Assembly (NCBI RefSeq): GCF_001975665.1
Contig: NZ_CP019419.1
Coordinates: forward strand, 682,001 to 746,000
Source of the DNA: Polaribacter reichenbachii
GTDB taxonomy: Bacteria; Bacteroidota; Bacteroidia; Flavobacteriales; Flavobacteriaceae
Reading direction: 5' to 3'
DNA length: 64,000 bases
Part shown: piece after piece, positions 9,144-19,400 of the stretch
Position numbering within the stretch: the first letter of the stretch is position 1
Layout: every line of letters starts with the position of its first letter
The notes under the pieces: model-generated
What the model saw: the letters and a program-made list of their open reading frames with translations, nothing else
What the model was told of the DNA's origin: nothing
Database searches by the model: none
Translations under genes and position numbers: made by a program

Positions 9144-10150
9144 TAGTTATATTTCTTTAGATACGAATGTATCGTTTTTTTTATACCTTCATCAAAATTT
9201 TCATCTGCTTTCCAACCTAATTCATTTTCTATTTTGGTAGCATCAATTGCATACCTGAAATCATGACCTAACCTATCTTTAACAAATGTAATCTGATTTT
9301 TATATGAGTTTTTTTTAGGAATAACATTATCTAAAACACTACAAATCTTATTAGCAATATACAAATTATTATATTCATTTTTACCACCAACATTGTATGT
9401 TTCTCCAGCTTTTCCATTATGATAAACAAGCTCAATTCCTTTACAATGATCTAAAACATAAAGCCAGTCTCTAATATTTTTTCCATCTCCATAAATAGGA
9501 ATATTTTCTCCAGAAAGTGCTTTTCTAATAATTGTAGGTATCAACTTTTCATCATGTTGTTTTGGTCCATAATTATTAGAGCAATTTGTAGTGACTACAT
9601 TTAAGCCATAGGTATGATAATAACTTCTAACCAAAAAATCTGAAGATGCTTTTGAAGCACTATAAGGACTATTGGGAGCATAAGGAGTCTTTTCTGTAAA
9701 AAAACCTGTTTCACCTAAAGAACCGTAAACTTCATCTGTTGAAATATGATGAAATCTAGAATTTTTAAATTCTTTTTTATAGTTATTAGAATCATCCATC
9801 CAATGTTTTTTTGCAACATCTAAGACATTGAAAGTACCAAAAACATTAGTTCTTACAAATGCATCAGGTTTATGAATAGAATTGTCAACATGAGATTCTG
9901 CAGCAAAATGGATAACACTAGTAAAGTTGTATTGCTTAAACAAGCTTTCTACCAATTTTCTATCGCAAATATCCCCTTTTATAAAAGTGTAGTTTGTATT
10001 GCCTTCAACTTCTTTTAAGTTCTCTAAATCTCCTGCATAAGTCAACAAATCTAAATTAACTACACTTAAATTTTTATGTTTCTTTAAAATAAATGGAATA
10101 AAGTTTGAGCCAATAAAGCCTGCTCCTCCAGTAATTAAAACTGTTTGCAT
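9143..10150 (-). CDS. rfbB: dTDP-glucose 4,6-dehydratase
   Basis: About 335 aa extended SDR enzyme (RmlB) converting dTDP-glucose to dTDP-4-keto-6-deoxyglucose with NAD. Seen: GGAGFIGSN dinucleotide motif at the N-terminus, STDEVYGSLG, YSASKASSD (YxxxK), TNCSNNYGP and RDWLYVLDHC. I place the start at the ATG at 10150 because the family begins directly with this MQTVLITGG strand. A GTG at 10159 in frame would add three residues and give a GTGA overlap with the upstream stop, so that start is also possible. Confidence 0.93.
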   Translation of the reverse strand: MQTVLITGGAGFIGSNFIPFILKKHKNLSVVNLDLLTYAGDLENLKEVEGNTNYTFIKGDICDRKLVESLFKQYNFTSVIHFAAESHVDNSIHKPDAFVRTNVFGTFNVLDVAKKHWMDDSNNYKKEFKNSRFHHISTDEVYGSLGETGFFTEKTPYAPNSPYSASKASSDFLVRSYYHTYGLNVVTTNCSNNYGPKQHDEKLIPTIIRKALSGENIPIYGDGKNIRDWLYVLDHCKGIELVYHNGKAGETYNVGGKNEYNNLYIANKICSVLDNVIPKKNSYKNQITFVKDRLGHDFRYAIDATKIENELGWKADENFDEGIKKTIHSYLKKYN

Positions 10151-10155
10151 TTTTA

Positions 10156-11196
10156 TCACTTATAGTTGTCTAAATATTTATTAAGCTTAGCTAAAAGAAG
10201 GAAACCAATCATTGTGCCTACCCCTAATAAAAATAATAAAAAGGCATAATTTTTTGTAACTCCTTTAATTTCATATCCAATTTCTTGAAAATTAGAGATT
10301 ACATTGATCACTTCATATTTTTTAGATTTAGCCTCTGTAATACTTTTCAAATCCGAATTTATTCTTCTATTTGCATCAAATAATTCAAGCTCTTTTGTGG
10401 TTCTTTTTTCACCACCTAAATCTATACTAGTTCCTGTAGATTGTTTTTTTGCTTCCTCTATCATAACTCTCATATACACTCTTCTTAAAGAGTCTATTTG
10501 TTCTAGGTTTTGGCGATATAAAGAATCTGTTCTATTTAGGTTTTCGTTTGTTAATTTTTTTAATCTGTTAAAATATTTATTATTTACAACTGAAGAAATA
10601 ATTACATCATCTAACTTATTAAAAACATCGTTTTTAGTAGCAACTACAGATATTTTATGTACTTTATAATCGTAATCTGTAAAAGATTTTTTAAAATCTT
10701 CGAACTCATAACTTTTAATAGTTAAAGTATCTACTGATAAAATTAAATCATTGTAAGCATTAATTTTATCAATATCCACTTTTAAAGGTTCTATTGAAAA
10801 TTCCTTTAAGGATGCAGCATATTCTTTACTTAAGTTAAAGACTTTTGCTAAAGTTGCAGTATCCTTTTGTTTTACAAGATCATTATAAAAATTAACATTA
10901 TTGTATAGTTGTAAAGCACTATTAAAATTAGGTTCTACCAACAATTCAGAACCATAAGCGTCATCGCTTTTTACTTCTATAAATATTCCTGCTATTAAAC
11001 CAACTAAACCAGCAATTCCTATTTTAATTACATTATCTTTTATAAAGATTAAAACTTCAATAAAGAAATAAAATATACCTTTAAAAATATTACCAATAAA
11101 ATTAAAAAGCCTAGAAAAACCTTTTCCTATAATTACAAATAAAGAACCTAAATCAATTTCATCTTCGTTCTTATTATTTTGTGTATTTGTTGACAT
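10156..11196 (-). CDS. Wzz-like chain-length determinant family protein
   Basis: 346 aa inner-membrane protein with one transmembrane helix near residues 55-70 and another near 315-337, bracketing a long periplasmic region with helical, coiled-coil-like stretches (roughly 195-285). This is the topology of polysaccharide co-polymerases, which set chain length with Wzy. Sequence identity to characterised Wzz is not obvious; it resembles the conserved Bacteroidetes version found at the head of polysaccharide loci. It is first in the minus-strand operon and overlaps or abuts rmlB. No kinase domain is fused to it. Confidence 0.65.
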   Translation of the reverse strand: MSTNTQNNKNEDEIDLGSLFVIIGKGFSRLFNFIGNIFKGIFYFFIEVLIFIKDNVIKIGIAGLVGLIAGIFIEVKSDDAYGSELLVEPNFNSALQLYNNVNFYNDLVKQKDTATLAKVFNLSKEYAASLKEFSIEPLKVDIDKINAYNDLILSVDTLTIKSYEFEDFKKSFTDYDYKVHKISVVATKNDVFNKLDDVIISSVVNNKYFNRLKKLTNENLNRTDSLYRQNLEQIDSLRRVYMRVMIEEAKKQSTGTSIDLGGEKRTTKELELFDANRRINSDLKSITEAKSKKYEVINVISNFQEIGYEIKGVTKNYAFLLFLLGVGTMIGFLLLAKLNKYLDNYK

Positions 11197-11235
11197 TTTT
11201 TTTAAGTTTGGTTGTAAAATGTAGCTATATTTTAT

Positions 11236-12915
11236 TTAAAAAATTTGTTCTAGTATTTTTTGCGTAATTGCATAAGTAGGCGTTACACCTGTCATCCCTA
11301 AACCTCCAGAAGCTAAAGTAGCTCCAGTTTCTAAAGGATTATCTGAAGCGTAATATGCATATCTAACTTTTACATTTTCTGATATATTTCCTCTAATTTT
11401 TGAAGCAGATTGTATTGCTTTTTGGTAATGTGCTCCTTCCATTTCTAATCCAATCACATTCCAAGTTGAGTCGTGGAAAAACTTTAAAAGATCTTTATTT
11501 TGAAGCGATGTTCCTAAAACCGAAATCATAGATCCATCAAAAACTTGCACACCAAAATCTTCTAAATCTTCTTTGGTTAATTCATTTTTAAATGGGTAAT
11601 TATCTGCTGTTCCTTCAAAAATATGTGCAGAAGGAATCATAATATCTCCTTTACCTCCTTCTAAAATACCTGCTTTACCCATAATTGATACAGATTCTAC
11701 ATCTAAATGAATCTTCTCATTATTAGAATTATAAGGCTTCAATAATTCATCCATAGTTTCATAGGCTTGCTCTCCAAAAGCGTAATCCATTACAATAATT
11801 ACAGGATTTTTATCTAAAGAGTTTTCTTTTTGAAACGATGAAACATCAAAGTTTATTTTATCAGTGTCAATTATTTGTACATTTATATTTGTACCAGAAG
11901 TATCTTTTACATAAATCAATCCATTTTCAGAAGCGTAGTCTTTTACTTTTTTCTGTAATGGCTTGCTATCTGCATTACTTAATAATTGAAATATTTCAAA
12001 TCCTTTATGGTTTTCTGCTTCTTTTGGTAAAGCACCTTTGGCATAAATAGAATTTAAAACACTGTGCATATTTGCACTAATAATATGTATTGGTCTACTA
12101 AGAAGATTGTATTCTTTTAGTATATGTTTAATATCGTTTGCCCAAATTTCGCCATAAATATGATGACCAATTTCTTCAATTAAAAGAGAACTAAAAGTTA
12201 CGGTTCTTTTATCGCCTTCAAAAACTTCTTTAATAGCCAATTTACCTAGCCAATAAATTAAATCGAAGAATTTATAAGGTCTTTTTTCTGTTGAAAAAAT
12301 TCTATATATTTCTGAAACCTCATCAAAAGTTCTACCTAAAATATTACCTAAATGAACAATTAAAACTTCAATTTCTTTTTCTGATATTTTCTTTTGATGT
12401 AAAACAACATCTTCTAAATGAAGCCATTCTCTGGTAAAATTCTCGCCTTCATCTAAAGAAACTCGTTCTTGAATTTTATGAGACTCAATGAACAAAAAAG
12501 TAAGATGTGTAAGTATATCATAGATTTCAGATCTACCTCTAGTAATCTCAATATTCATTTGATCTTTGTCTATTCTATAACAATTTCTTCTTCTTTTTGG
12601 TGGAATAATAGCTTCAAAATGAGAATTTTTATATCCTTCATCTGCTGTTAAGTTGATAAACTGACATTGTTCTATACCTTCAGGCAGTCTTTCTATCACA
12701 TAAACTAAACCATCTAACTCTATTTTTTCTTCTGCAATAGAGCCATAAATCTCTGGCCTTAATAAAAGTAAAGATTTACGTAAAGTTTCTCCTGAAACTC
12801 CCATTGGTTTATAAAACCCTCTACTAAACAGATGACGCATAGAAATATATAATTTTTCTATTGCATTTGTAGATTCTTGGGCTCTTGTTCTCTCTATGTT
12901 TTTTGGATCTAGCAT
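11236..12915 (-). CDS. conserved Bacteroidetes protein, C-terminal part nucleosidase-like
   Basis: 559 aa soluble protein with no signal peptide. The first half is mostly helical (residues 10-290) and not recognised. The second half contains GGKGDIMIPSAHIFEG, an IGLEMEGAHYQKAI segment near the C-terminus and a YAYYASDNPL stretch, which recall the purine nucleoside phosphorylase/AMP nucleosidase fold (the EMEGA part resembling the ribose-binding E-M-E motif). I think it belongs to a DUF-named family of Bacteroidetes (possibly DUF6909) but cannot verify this. A TAnnTTTG box (12929-12936, minus strand) lies 14 nt before the ATG, so it is probably transcribed on its own. Confidence 0.5.
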   Translation of the reverse strand: MLDPKNIERTRAQESTNAIEKLYISMRHLFSRGFYKPMGVSGETLRKSLLLLRPEIYGSIAEEKIELDGLVYVIERLPEGIEQCQFINLTADEGYKNSHFEAIIPPKRRRNCYRIDKDQMNIEITRGRSEIYDILTHLTFLFIESHKIQERVSLDEGENFTREWLHLEDVVLHQKKISEKEIEVLIVHLGNILGRTFDEVSEIYRIFSTEKRPYKFFDLIYWLGKLAIKEVFEGDKRTVTFSSLLIEEIGHHIYGEIWANDIKHILKEYNLLSRPIHIISANMHSVLNSIYAKGALPKEAENHKGFEIFQLLSNADSKPLQKKVKDYASENGLIYVKDTSGTNINVQIIDTDKINFDVSSFQKENSLDKNPVIIVMDYAFGEQAYETMDELLKPYNSNNEKIHLDVESVSIMGKAGILEGGKGDIMIPSAHIFEGTADNYPFKNELTKEDLEDFGVQVFDGSMISVLGTSLQNKDLLKFFHDSTWNVIGLEMEGAHYQKAIQSASKIRGNISENVKVRYAYYASDNPLETGATLASGGLGMTGVTPTYAITQKILEQIF

Positions 12916-12939
12916 TTTATTTATTGAGCAAATATATAA

Positions 12940-14574
12940 TTAATTAATAGACAAAATTTGATTATATCTGTCTTGATTTTTCAGCAAGTTTAAAGCCTCA
13001 GAAATAGTATTATCTTGCTTTAAACTATGTTTGTAAACACCTTCTTTATAATAGTATCTTTTTAAAATTTCTTCTTCTATCAAAGCATTAATAACATCTT
13101 GATTTTTAGAAACTTCATTTATTTTATCTTCTAAAAGAATGTTTTTAATTTTATGATATTCTTTAGAAATATTATTTTTTTTAGATGATAAAAAAGCTTC
13201 TTTAAACAACTTCTCTTGTTCCACAACAAATGTAGTGTCCTTTTTTAAATATTCTGAGAATAGCTTAAAATCTGTATTTTTAAATTCGTAGTTTTCTGCA
13301 TCTGCAATGCTTGTGTTTTTATAAAAATAATCCGTAGCAAAATTAAAAATAGCTTTAGATCTTAATAAGCTTTTTGTAGCTTCTGTTTTTTTAGATTCTT
13401 TTATTTCAATATCTGGCATTACTCCTCCTCCATCAAAAACTGTACGTCCATTTTCTGTTTTAAACTCATTAATTCCACGATCCGAAAATTTTGGAACTTT
13501 GCCAGTTTTATCATCTCTATTTGTATAATCTAATTCTTGAATACACCTACCACTTGGTGTATGGTATTTTGATATTGTTACCTTTAATTGCGTACCATAA
13601 GTCAATTCTTTTTGACGTTGAACTAATCCTTTACCAAAAGAACGTTGACCCATAATTACAGCTCTATCATAGTCTTGTAAAGAACCACTCACAATTTCTG
13701 AAGCAGATGCAGAACTACCGTTTACCAAAACTACAATTGGCATTTCTAAATCTAAAGGTTCATTTGTGCCTTTATAAGTCTGACTCAGTTTTTTAGTTTT
13801 CGCTTTAGTAGTTACAATAGTTTTTCCTTTCTCAACAAAAAAGTTTGAAATATTTATAGCCTCCATTAAAGAGCCTCCAGGATTTGATCTAAGGTCAAAA
13901 ACCAGCTTTTTCATCCCTTCATTTTTTAAAGCACTAAACGCTTTTTTTACTTCGGATGAAGCTTTGTTATTAAAACGTGTTAAGGTAATATAACCAGTTT
14001 CGTCATCTATCATACTAAAAAAAGGAACCGGATTTATTTCTACTTTTTCTCTTTTTAATTCCTTTTTAATAATTTTTCCTTGTCGTTCAATTTCTAACAA
14101 TAACTGTGTATCTGGTGCGCCTTTTAAAAACATAGATTGCTGATCTCTATCCATATTTTTAATCGATTCTCCATTTACAGAAATAACTACATCACCAGCT
14201 TTTAACGCTGCTTTATCCGCAGAAAAACCTTTGTAAATCTCTTTTAATTGAATACCATTTTGAGTATAAAATACAGAAACTCCAATACCTGCATATTCAC
14301 CTTCTCTTCTAATTCTAGCATCTTCTACATCTTGCTCATTGTAAAAATTAGTATACGGATCTAAATCTTTTAAGGTGTTTTTTATAACTTTATCAGTTAA
14401 ATCTGCAGGATTAATTTCATCTATATAATACATATTCAATTCCTTAAATAAAGAATTGTAAATTTCAATTTGCTTAGCTACTTCAAAAAAATTAGATTTA
14501 AAAGAAAACGATATAAAAACCGTTGCAACTAATAAAACTATAATTGTATTTTTTTTGATTTTAAGATTTCTCAT
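12940..14574 (-). CDS. S41 family C-terminal processing peptidase (CtpA/Prc type)
   Basis: 544 aa serine protease exported by an N-terminal signal-anchor (residues 9-24). A PDZ domain covers about 92-175 (GEYAGIGVSV, KAGDVVISVNG), followed by the S41 catalytic core with FDLRSNPGG (226-234). Aligning the SASASEI block with E. coli Prc puts the nucleophile at Ser290 and the general base at Lys315 (RSFGKG). It acts in the periplasm on unfolded or C-terminally tagged proteins. The start overlaps rnpA by 14 nt, so both genes share a transcript. The C-terminal 150 residues after the core are lineage-specific. Confidence 0.92.
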   Translation of the reverse strand: MRNLKIKKNTIIVLLVATVFISFSFKSNFFEVAKQIEIYNSLFKELNMYYIDEINPADLTDKVIKNTLKDLDPYTNFYNEQDVEDARIRREGEYAGIGVSVFYTQNGIQLKEIYKGFSADKAALKAGDVVISVNGESIKNMDRDQQSMFLKGAPDTQLLLEIERQGKIIKKELKREKVEINPVPFFSMIDDETGYITLTRFNNKASSEVKKAFSALKNEGMKKLVFDLRSNPGGSLMEAINISNFFVEKGKTIVTTKAKTKKLSQTYKGTNEPLDLEMPIVVLVNGSSASASEIVSGSLQDYDRAVIMGQRSFGKGLVQRQKELTYGTQLKVTISKYHTPSGRCIQELDYTNRDDKTGKVPKFSDRGINEFKTENGRTVFDGGGVMPDIEIKESKKTEATKSLLRSKAIFNFATDYFYKNTSIADAENYEFKNTDFKLFSEYLKKDTTFVVEQEKLFKEAFLSSKKNNISKEYHKIKNILLEDKINEVSKNQDVINALIEEEILKRYYYKEGVYKHSLKQDNTISEALNLLKNQDRYNQILSIN

Positions 14575-14953
14575 TTTCTTTATTTTTCGCCTCTTCTATA
14601 AATAAATATAATAATTTATTCATTTTAGAAAAAAGTTCGTCATAAGATTTTTCTTCTTTACCAATATACGAAATCATAAAAACATAGGGTTTCTCTAAAT
14701 TATCGTAAACAATTTCTTTCTGTAAACGATAGGTTTCTCGCATTAATCTTTTTAAACGATTTCTGTCGGGTGCTTTTTTAAAGTTTCTTTTGGCAACCGA
14801 AACTCCCACTTGTGCTGGAAAATCTGACGTATGTTCTGTTTGAAGATAAACCATTCTTAACGGAAAAGCTTTTACAGAATTACCTTCTTTATATAGCTTT
14901 TCAATTAATTTTCTACTTTTTAATCTCTCTTGTTTTCCTAGGGTAAACTTCAT
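14561..14953 (-). CDS. rnpA: ribonuclease P protein component
   Basis: 130 aa basic protein that assists the catalytic RNase P RNA in 5' processing of tRNA precursors. The RNR signature is clear: VGVSVAKRNFKKAPDRNRLK (about residues 49-68), followed by RLMRETYR. Length is normal. rpmH, its usual partner in many bacteria, is not upstream; instead the divergent acyl-CoA dehydrogenase gene follows after 186 bp. It is co-transcribed with the overlapping S41 protease gene. A TAAGTTTG box (14959-14966) lies so close to the ATG that it would give a nearly leaderless message; that is uncertain. Confidence 0.95.
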   Translation of the reverse strand: MKFTLGKQERLKSRKLIEKLYKEGNSVKAFPLRMVYLQTEHTSDFPAQVGVSVAKRNFKKAPDRNRLKRLMRETYRLQKEIVYDNLEKPYVFMISYIGKEEKSYDELFSKMNKLLYLFIEEAKNKENEKS

Positions 14954-15139
14954 TACTACAAACTTAATTGAAAAGGATAACTTTTTAAGCCTTTACTACA
15001 AAGAAAATCAAAATTTCAGTATTTTTATAAAAGTAAATTAACAATTATTTTTTGAACATTTATTTACAAAATTAAACAATAATCAATATTTTTGTTAAAA
15101 TTTACACATTTTACGATTTTTTAATATCAAATAATAAAG

Positions 15140-16318
15140 ATGAAACCAGATTTATTCCAAGCTCCTGATTATTATAATTTAGATGATTTATTAACTGATG
15201 AACACAAATTAGTTAGAGAAACTGCGAGAAGCTGGGTAAAACGTGATGTATCTCCTATTATAGAAGAATATGCTCAAAAAGCAGAATTCCCAACTCAAAT
15301 TCTAAATGGCTTAGCAGAAATTGGCGCTTTTGGTCCTTATATACCAGAAGAATATGGTGGAGCTGGATTAGACCAAATTTCTTATGGTTTAATTATGCAA
15401 GAAATAGAACGTGGAGATTCTGGTGTGCGTTCTACGGCTTCTGTGCAATCTTCTTTGGTAATGTATCCTATTTATAAGTATGGAAATGAAGCACAACGCA
15501 AAAAATATTTACCAAAATTAGCTTCTGGAGAATGGATGGGTTGCTTCGGATTAACAGAGCCTAACCACGGATCTAATCCTGCAGGAATGGAAACCAAATT
15601 TAAAGATATGGGCGATCATTATCTCTTAAATGGTGCCAAAATGTGGATTTCTAATGCGCCTTTTGCACAAATTGCTGTGGTTTGGGCAAAAAACGAAGAA
15701 GGTAGAATTCACGGTTTAATTGTAGAACGTGGTATGGACGGTTTTTCTACTCCAGAAACGCATAATAAATGGTCTCTACGTGCTTCATCTACAGGAGAAT
15801 TAATTTTTGATAATGTTAAAGTGCCTAAAGAAAATCTATTACCAAACAAATCTGGTTTAGGTGCTCCTTTAGGTTGTTTAGATTCTGCAAGATTTGGTAT
15901 TGCTTGGGGTGCAATTGGTGCTGCTATGGATTGTTATGATACTGCCTTACGCTATTGTAAAGAGCGTTTACAATTTGGCAAACCTATTGGGCAGTTTCAA
16001 TTACAACAGAAAAAATTAGCAGAAATGATTACCGAAATTACCAAAGCTCAATTATTAGCTTGGAGGTTAGGTGTTCTTAGAAACGAAGACAAAGCTACTT
16101 CTGCTCAAATTTCTATGGCAAAGCGTAATAATGTAAAAATGGCGATAAATATTGCAAGAGAAGCAAGACAAATGTTAGGCGGAATGGGTATTTCTGGTGA
16201 ATATTCTATTATGCGTCATTCAATGAATTTAGAAAGTGTTATTACTTACGAAGGTACTCACGATATTCATTTATTAATAACAGGATTAGATATAACAGGT
16301 TTAAATGCCTTTAAATAA
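15140..16318 (+). CDS. gcdH: glutaryl-CoA dehydrogenase-type acyl-CoA dehydrogenase
   Basis: 392 aa FAD flavoenzyme that oxidises glutaryl-CoA to crotonyl-CoA with decarboxylation, in lysine/tryptophan degradation. Evidence: LTEPNHGSNP flavin motif, RFGIAWGAIGAAMDCYDTAL, the QFGKPIGQFQ motif, and the catalytic glutamate in TYEGTHDIH (Glu371), the same place as Glu370 in the human enzyme. Length matches GcdH rather than short-chain acyl-CoA dehydrogenases. A TATTTTTG box at 15087-15094 is a likely promoter element. The gene stands alone; no glutaconyl-CoA pathway partners are in the window. Confidence 0.85.
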   Translation: MKPDLFQAPDYYNLDDLLTDEHKLVRETARSWVKRDVSPIIEEYAQKAEFPTQILNGLAEIGAFGPYIPEEYGGAGLDQISYGLIMQEIERGDSGVRSTASVQSSLVMYPIYKYGNEAQRKKYLPKLASGEWMGCFGLTEPNHGSNPAGMETKFKDMGDHYLLNGAKMWISNAPFAQIAVVWAKNEEGRIHGLIVERGMDGFSTPETHNKWSLRASSTGELIFDNVKVPKENLLPNKSGLGAPLGCLDSARFGIAWGAIGAAMDCYDTALRYCKERLQFGKPIGQFQLQQKKLAEMITEITKAQLLAWRLGVLRNEDKATSAQISMAKRNNVKMAINIAREARQMLGGMGISGEYSIMRHSMNLESVITYEGTHDIHLLITGLDITGLNAFK

Positions 16319-16389
16319 AATTTCTATAACGTATTCGTTAATTTTTTGGATATATGACATTTGACAGGTTTTTTATCTAAATGATGCCA

Positions 16390-16397
16390 TAGTTTTG
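16390..16397 (+). promoter_or_regulatory. promoter box of the 1145-aa gene
   Basis: TAGTTTTG, 38 nt before the ATG at 16436. A TAACG-TATT-CGTTA palindrome lies at 16327-16340, further upstream. Confidence 0.45.
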
Positions 16398-16435
16398 CTG
16401 TAGAAATTATTCTAATCATTAAAAAGTGAAACACC

Positions 16436-19400
16436 ATGCAAGAAACTAGAAAAGACATTGTGCAGTTTATTAACTTACAATTAGCTTCATTAGGTCAACC
16501 AACTTTTAAAGATACTAAAGGCGAGTTTTTAGATCCAAAGTTTGAAGAACTAACAAGTGGCCTAGTAAAAAGTTTACAAGAAAAATCAAGATTACTATCT
16601 AATTATCATTCACCAGTAGACACTAGAATTCAAAATTTTATAGATGATTATTTAAAAGATATCAAAATTGATAAACCAACTACTGTACCTAATAATACTT
16701 TAATCTTATCGAAAAAAGGACAAGCTAGAGAAGTTAGTTTACCTGTAGATGGTGATTCTTTTAAAAGTGATTTAGTAACATCTAGCAGAATAAAACAAGG
16801 TATTTTAAATAATCCTTTACACGATAAAAGAACCACAAAAGGTACATTTCATATTGTTGAAGGAGATTTACCTGTACCATTAGATAAATTCGAAGTACCT
16901 AAAATAGTTTTTGCTCACTTTTTAAACGCTGCATTTAATCCTTCTGATGATTTAAAAATATTACCATTTACTGCAGACCAAAAAGACAAAGCAAAAGTAA
17001 TGGCTTCTATGTTGTTAAGACCAACTGTTTGCCCAGAAGTAAAAGGAGTAATTCCTGAAAAATCTTTAGAAGTTCGCTTTTTTGTGCCTGGTAATTTAGT
17101 GAGTAATTTAGATTTTGTAGAATCTATTTTTGGTAATGCTGGCGATCCTAATTTAGCACAAAACGATGCTGCTTTAGATACCGAACATTGGACAGGACAT
17201 ACAGGTTGTATTGTTTTAGCTCCTCAGTTATTAAAACTTAAAAAGAAAGAAGTTGGTTTACCTCATTTTGATGATGCTACAGAACGTCAGAAAAAAGACG
17301 GTATGTGCTGGAAAGATGAAAACGAATTGTATAATGATGGTGGTGCTTTTAAAATAACTTGTAGAGATGAAAGAGGTGTAGTAATTACTTTAATTGCAGA
17401 CAATTATTATGGATACTCTAAAAAAGAAATAAAAACACAAATTAGCTACTCTGCCAATTTATTTGGTTTAGTAGAAGAAGAACATGCAGGTGGTGCAATT
17501 GCCTTTGCAAGAAGAGTTATGGGAGATACTTTAGATGGTAAAGACTACTCTGAATTCCATAATTTTAAACATACATTTGAAGGTGTTAAACAACTTTTAG
17601 GCGATAGCATAGAGGTTATGCCAGAAAATTATGCAGTAGATAAAAAATACCCTAACATTATTTATATCCCTGAGTTTTCTTATGTTAATATAAATACAAA
17701 TAGTATAACTTGGATGCATAATAGCAAGAAGCAAAAACTTACATTATCTCCTTTTAAAACATATGTTCATCCAACAGGAAATAAATTTAAACTAGAAAAA
17801 CATAAATCTGTAAACCTATGGAGAATTGTAGACACTTTTGCAGAAGGAGTTTTTTGTCATAAACCTTGTACAGTTTCTGGTGGTGGAAAATCTGAAATTT
17901 CTAAATCGATGCAAAATGCAATTACTTATAGTAATTTCAACATCCAAAATATAGAAGAAGATTTTAAAAAAGCAGATGAAATTATTGAATATGTATATTC
18001 TAATCGTTGGAAAATTAAAGATCCAAACAGACCTATTTCTAGATCATTTTTAAGTGAAAAAAGAACTTTAAGTTCTGCTGTAAGATTATTAACACCATCT
18101 GAACATAACTCTGATGAATATAATGAATTCTTAAAAAACATACCTGTTCATATTAGATCTTTAGTATTATTTGTAAAACGTTTGTACAGACAAGCCCATG
18201 GTTCTTTAAACTGGAAAGAATATATGTCTGTAGAAATAATCAACGGAAAAAAAGGAACAGGTTTATTACATAATAACACACCAGTTGTTGGTAGTTATGT
18301 AAGAATTGGTTTTAATCAACAAGGCAACTGGATGTTGAACAAATTGCGCTCTGATTTTTCTCCTTGCGAAAAAATTCAAACCGAAGATGATATTTCTGCC
18401 TCAATAACTTTACCTAGAGAATCGCTTAAAAACTTAAACCCTGAATTTACAAATAAAAGTTTAAAAGTAGTTACCAACTGTGAGGCTCACTTATTTCAAA
18501 GACCAGATGAGGCTGTAGTTAGAGGTTATGATAAAGGTGCTGAATTAGATTTAGTAACTCCAGGCCGTTTTTTAACTAATTATGAGTTATTAAAGAAAGC
18601 AGACGCAATTGTGTTATACGAAGACACTATCAACTTTGATAAATACACAAAACCTGTACAAGATTTTATAGAAAGTATTGCAAAAAGCGATAAAGATGAA
18701 GAATATTTTGCTGTACCATCTCATACAAGATTAGTAAATGGAGAGCCAACTAAAAACCCTCGTTATTTAGAACCTAATAAATTTATTAAAGAAACAGAAG
18801 CTAGTTATTTAGCTGATATTGGAGTTCGTTTGGTAAGAAGAATTAAATTAAATGAGCCTTTAAATCATGTAGTAAATGCGGTTTTACCTGGTAGAAGAAA
18901 TAATCCTGTAGATAAAGCAGCTGGTATTAGACCTTTAGCGGTTTACAACCCTATTCATTACCAAGAAACTCCAGAATTATTCATGGACTTTATTTGTAGT
19001 TTAACAGGTAAATCGCCTTCTACAACAGGCGCTGGTTCTGAAGGAGCTTTAACAAAAGCACCATTTAATATGCTAACACCAACATCAGATTTAAATAATG
19101 CATTGTTATCTCATATCTTAACAGAATCTAATGGTTTTAGTACAGCTGCTGGTTATGTTGGCGCAGAAAATAAAATAGACCATGATGTAAGCTTATTAAT
19201 TCCTGAAATTTGGGCAAGATTAGAACCAAAAGATAGAGATCCTGAATACTTAATTAAAAAAGGAGCTTTAGAAAAACTAGAAGATTTTGAATATAAAGGC
19301 GAACAAATTTTAGCGAGTAGACTAGGTTACAGAATTACCAAAAAATTCTCTTACAGATGTTTAAATAGAATTTTTGATGAGCCAACTGCTGTTTTCAATG

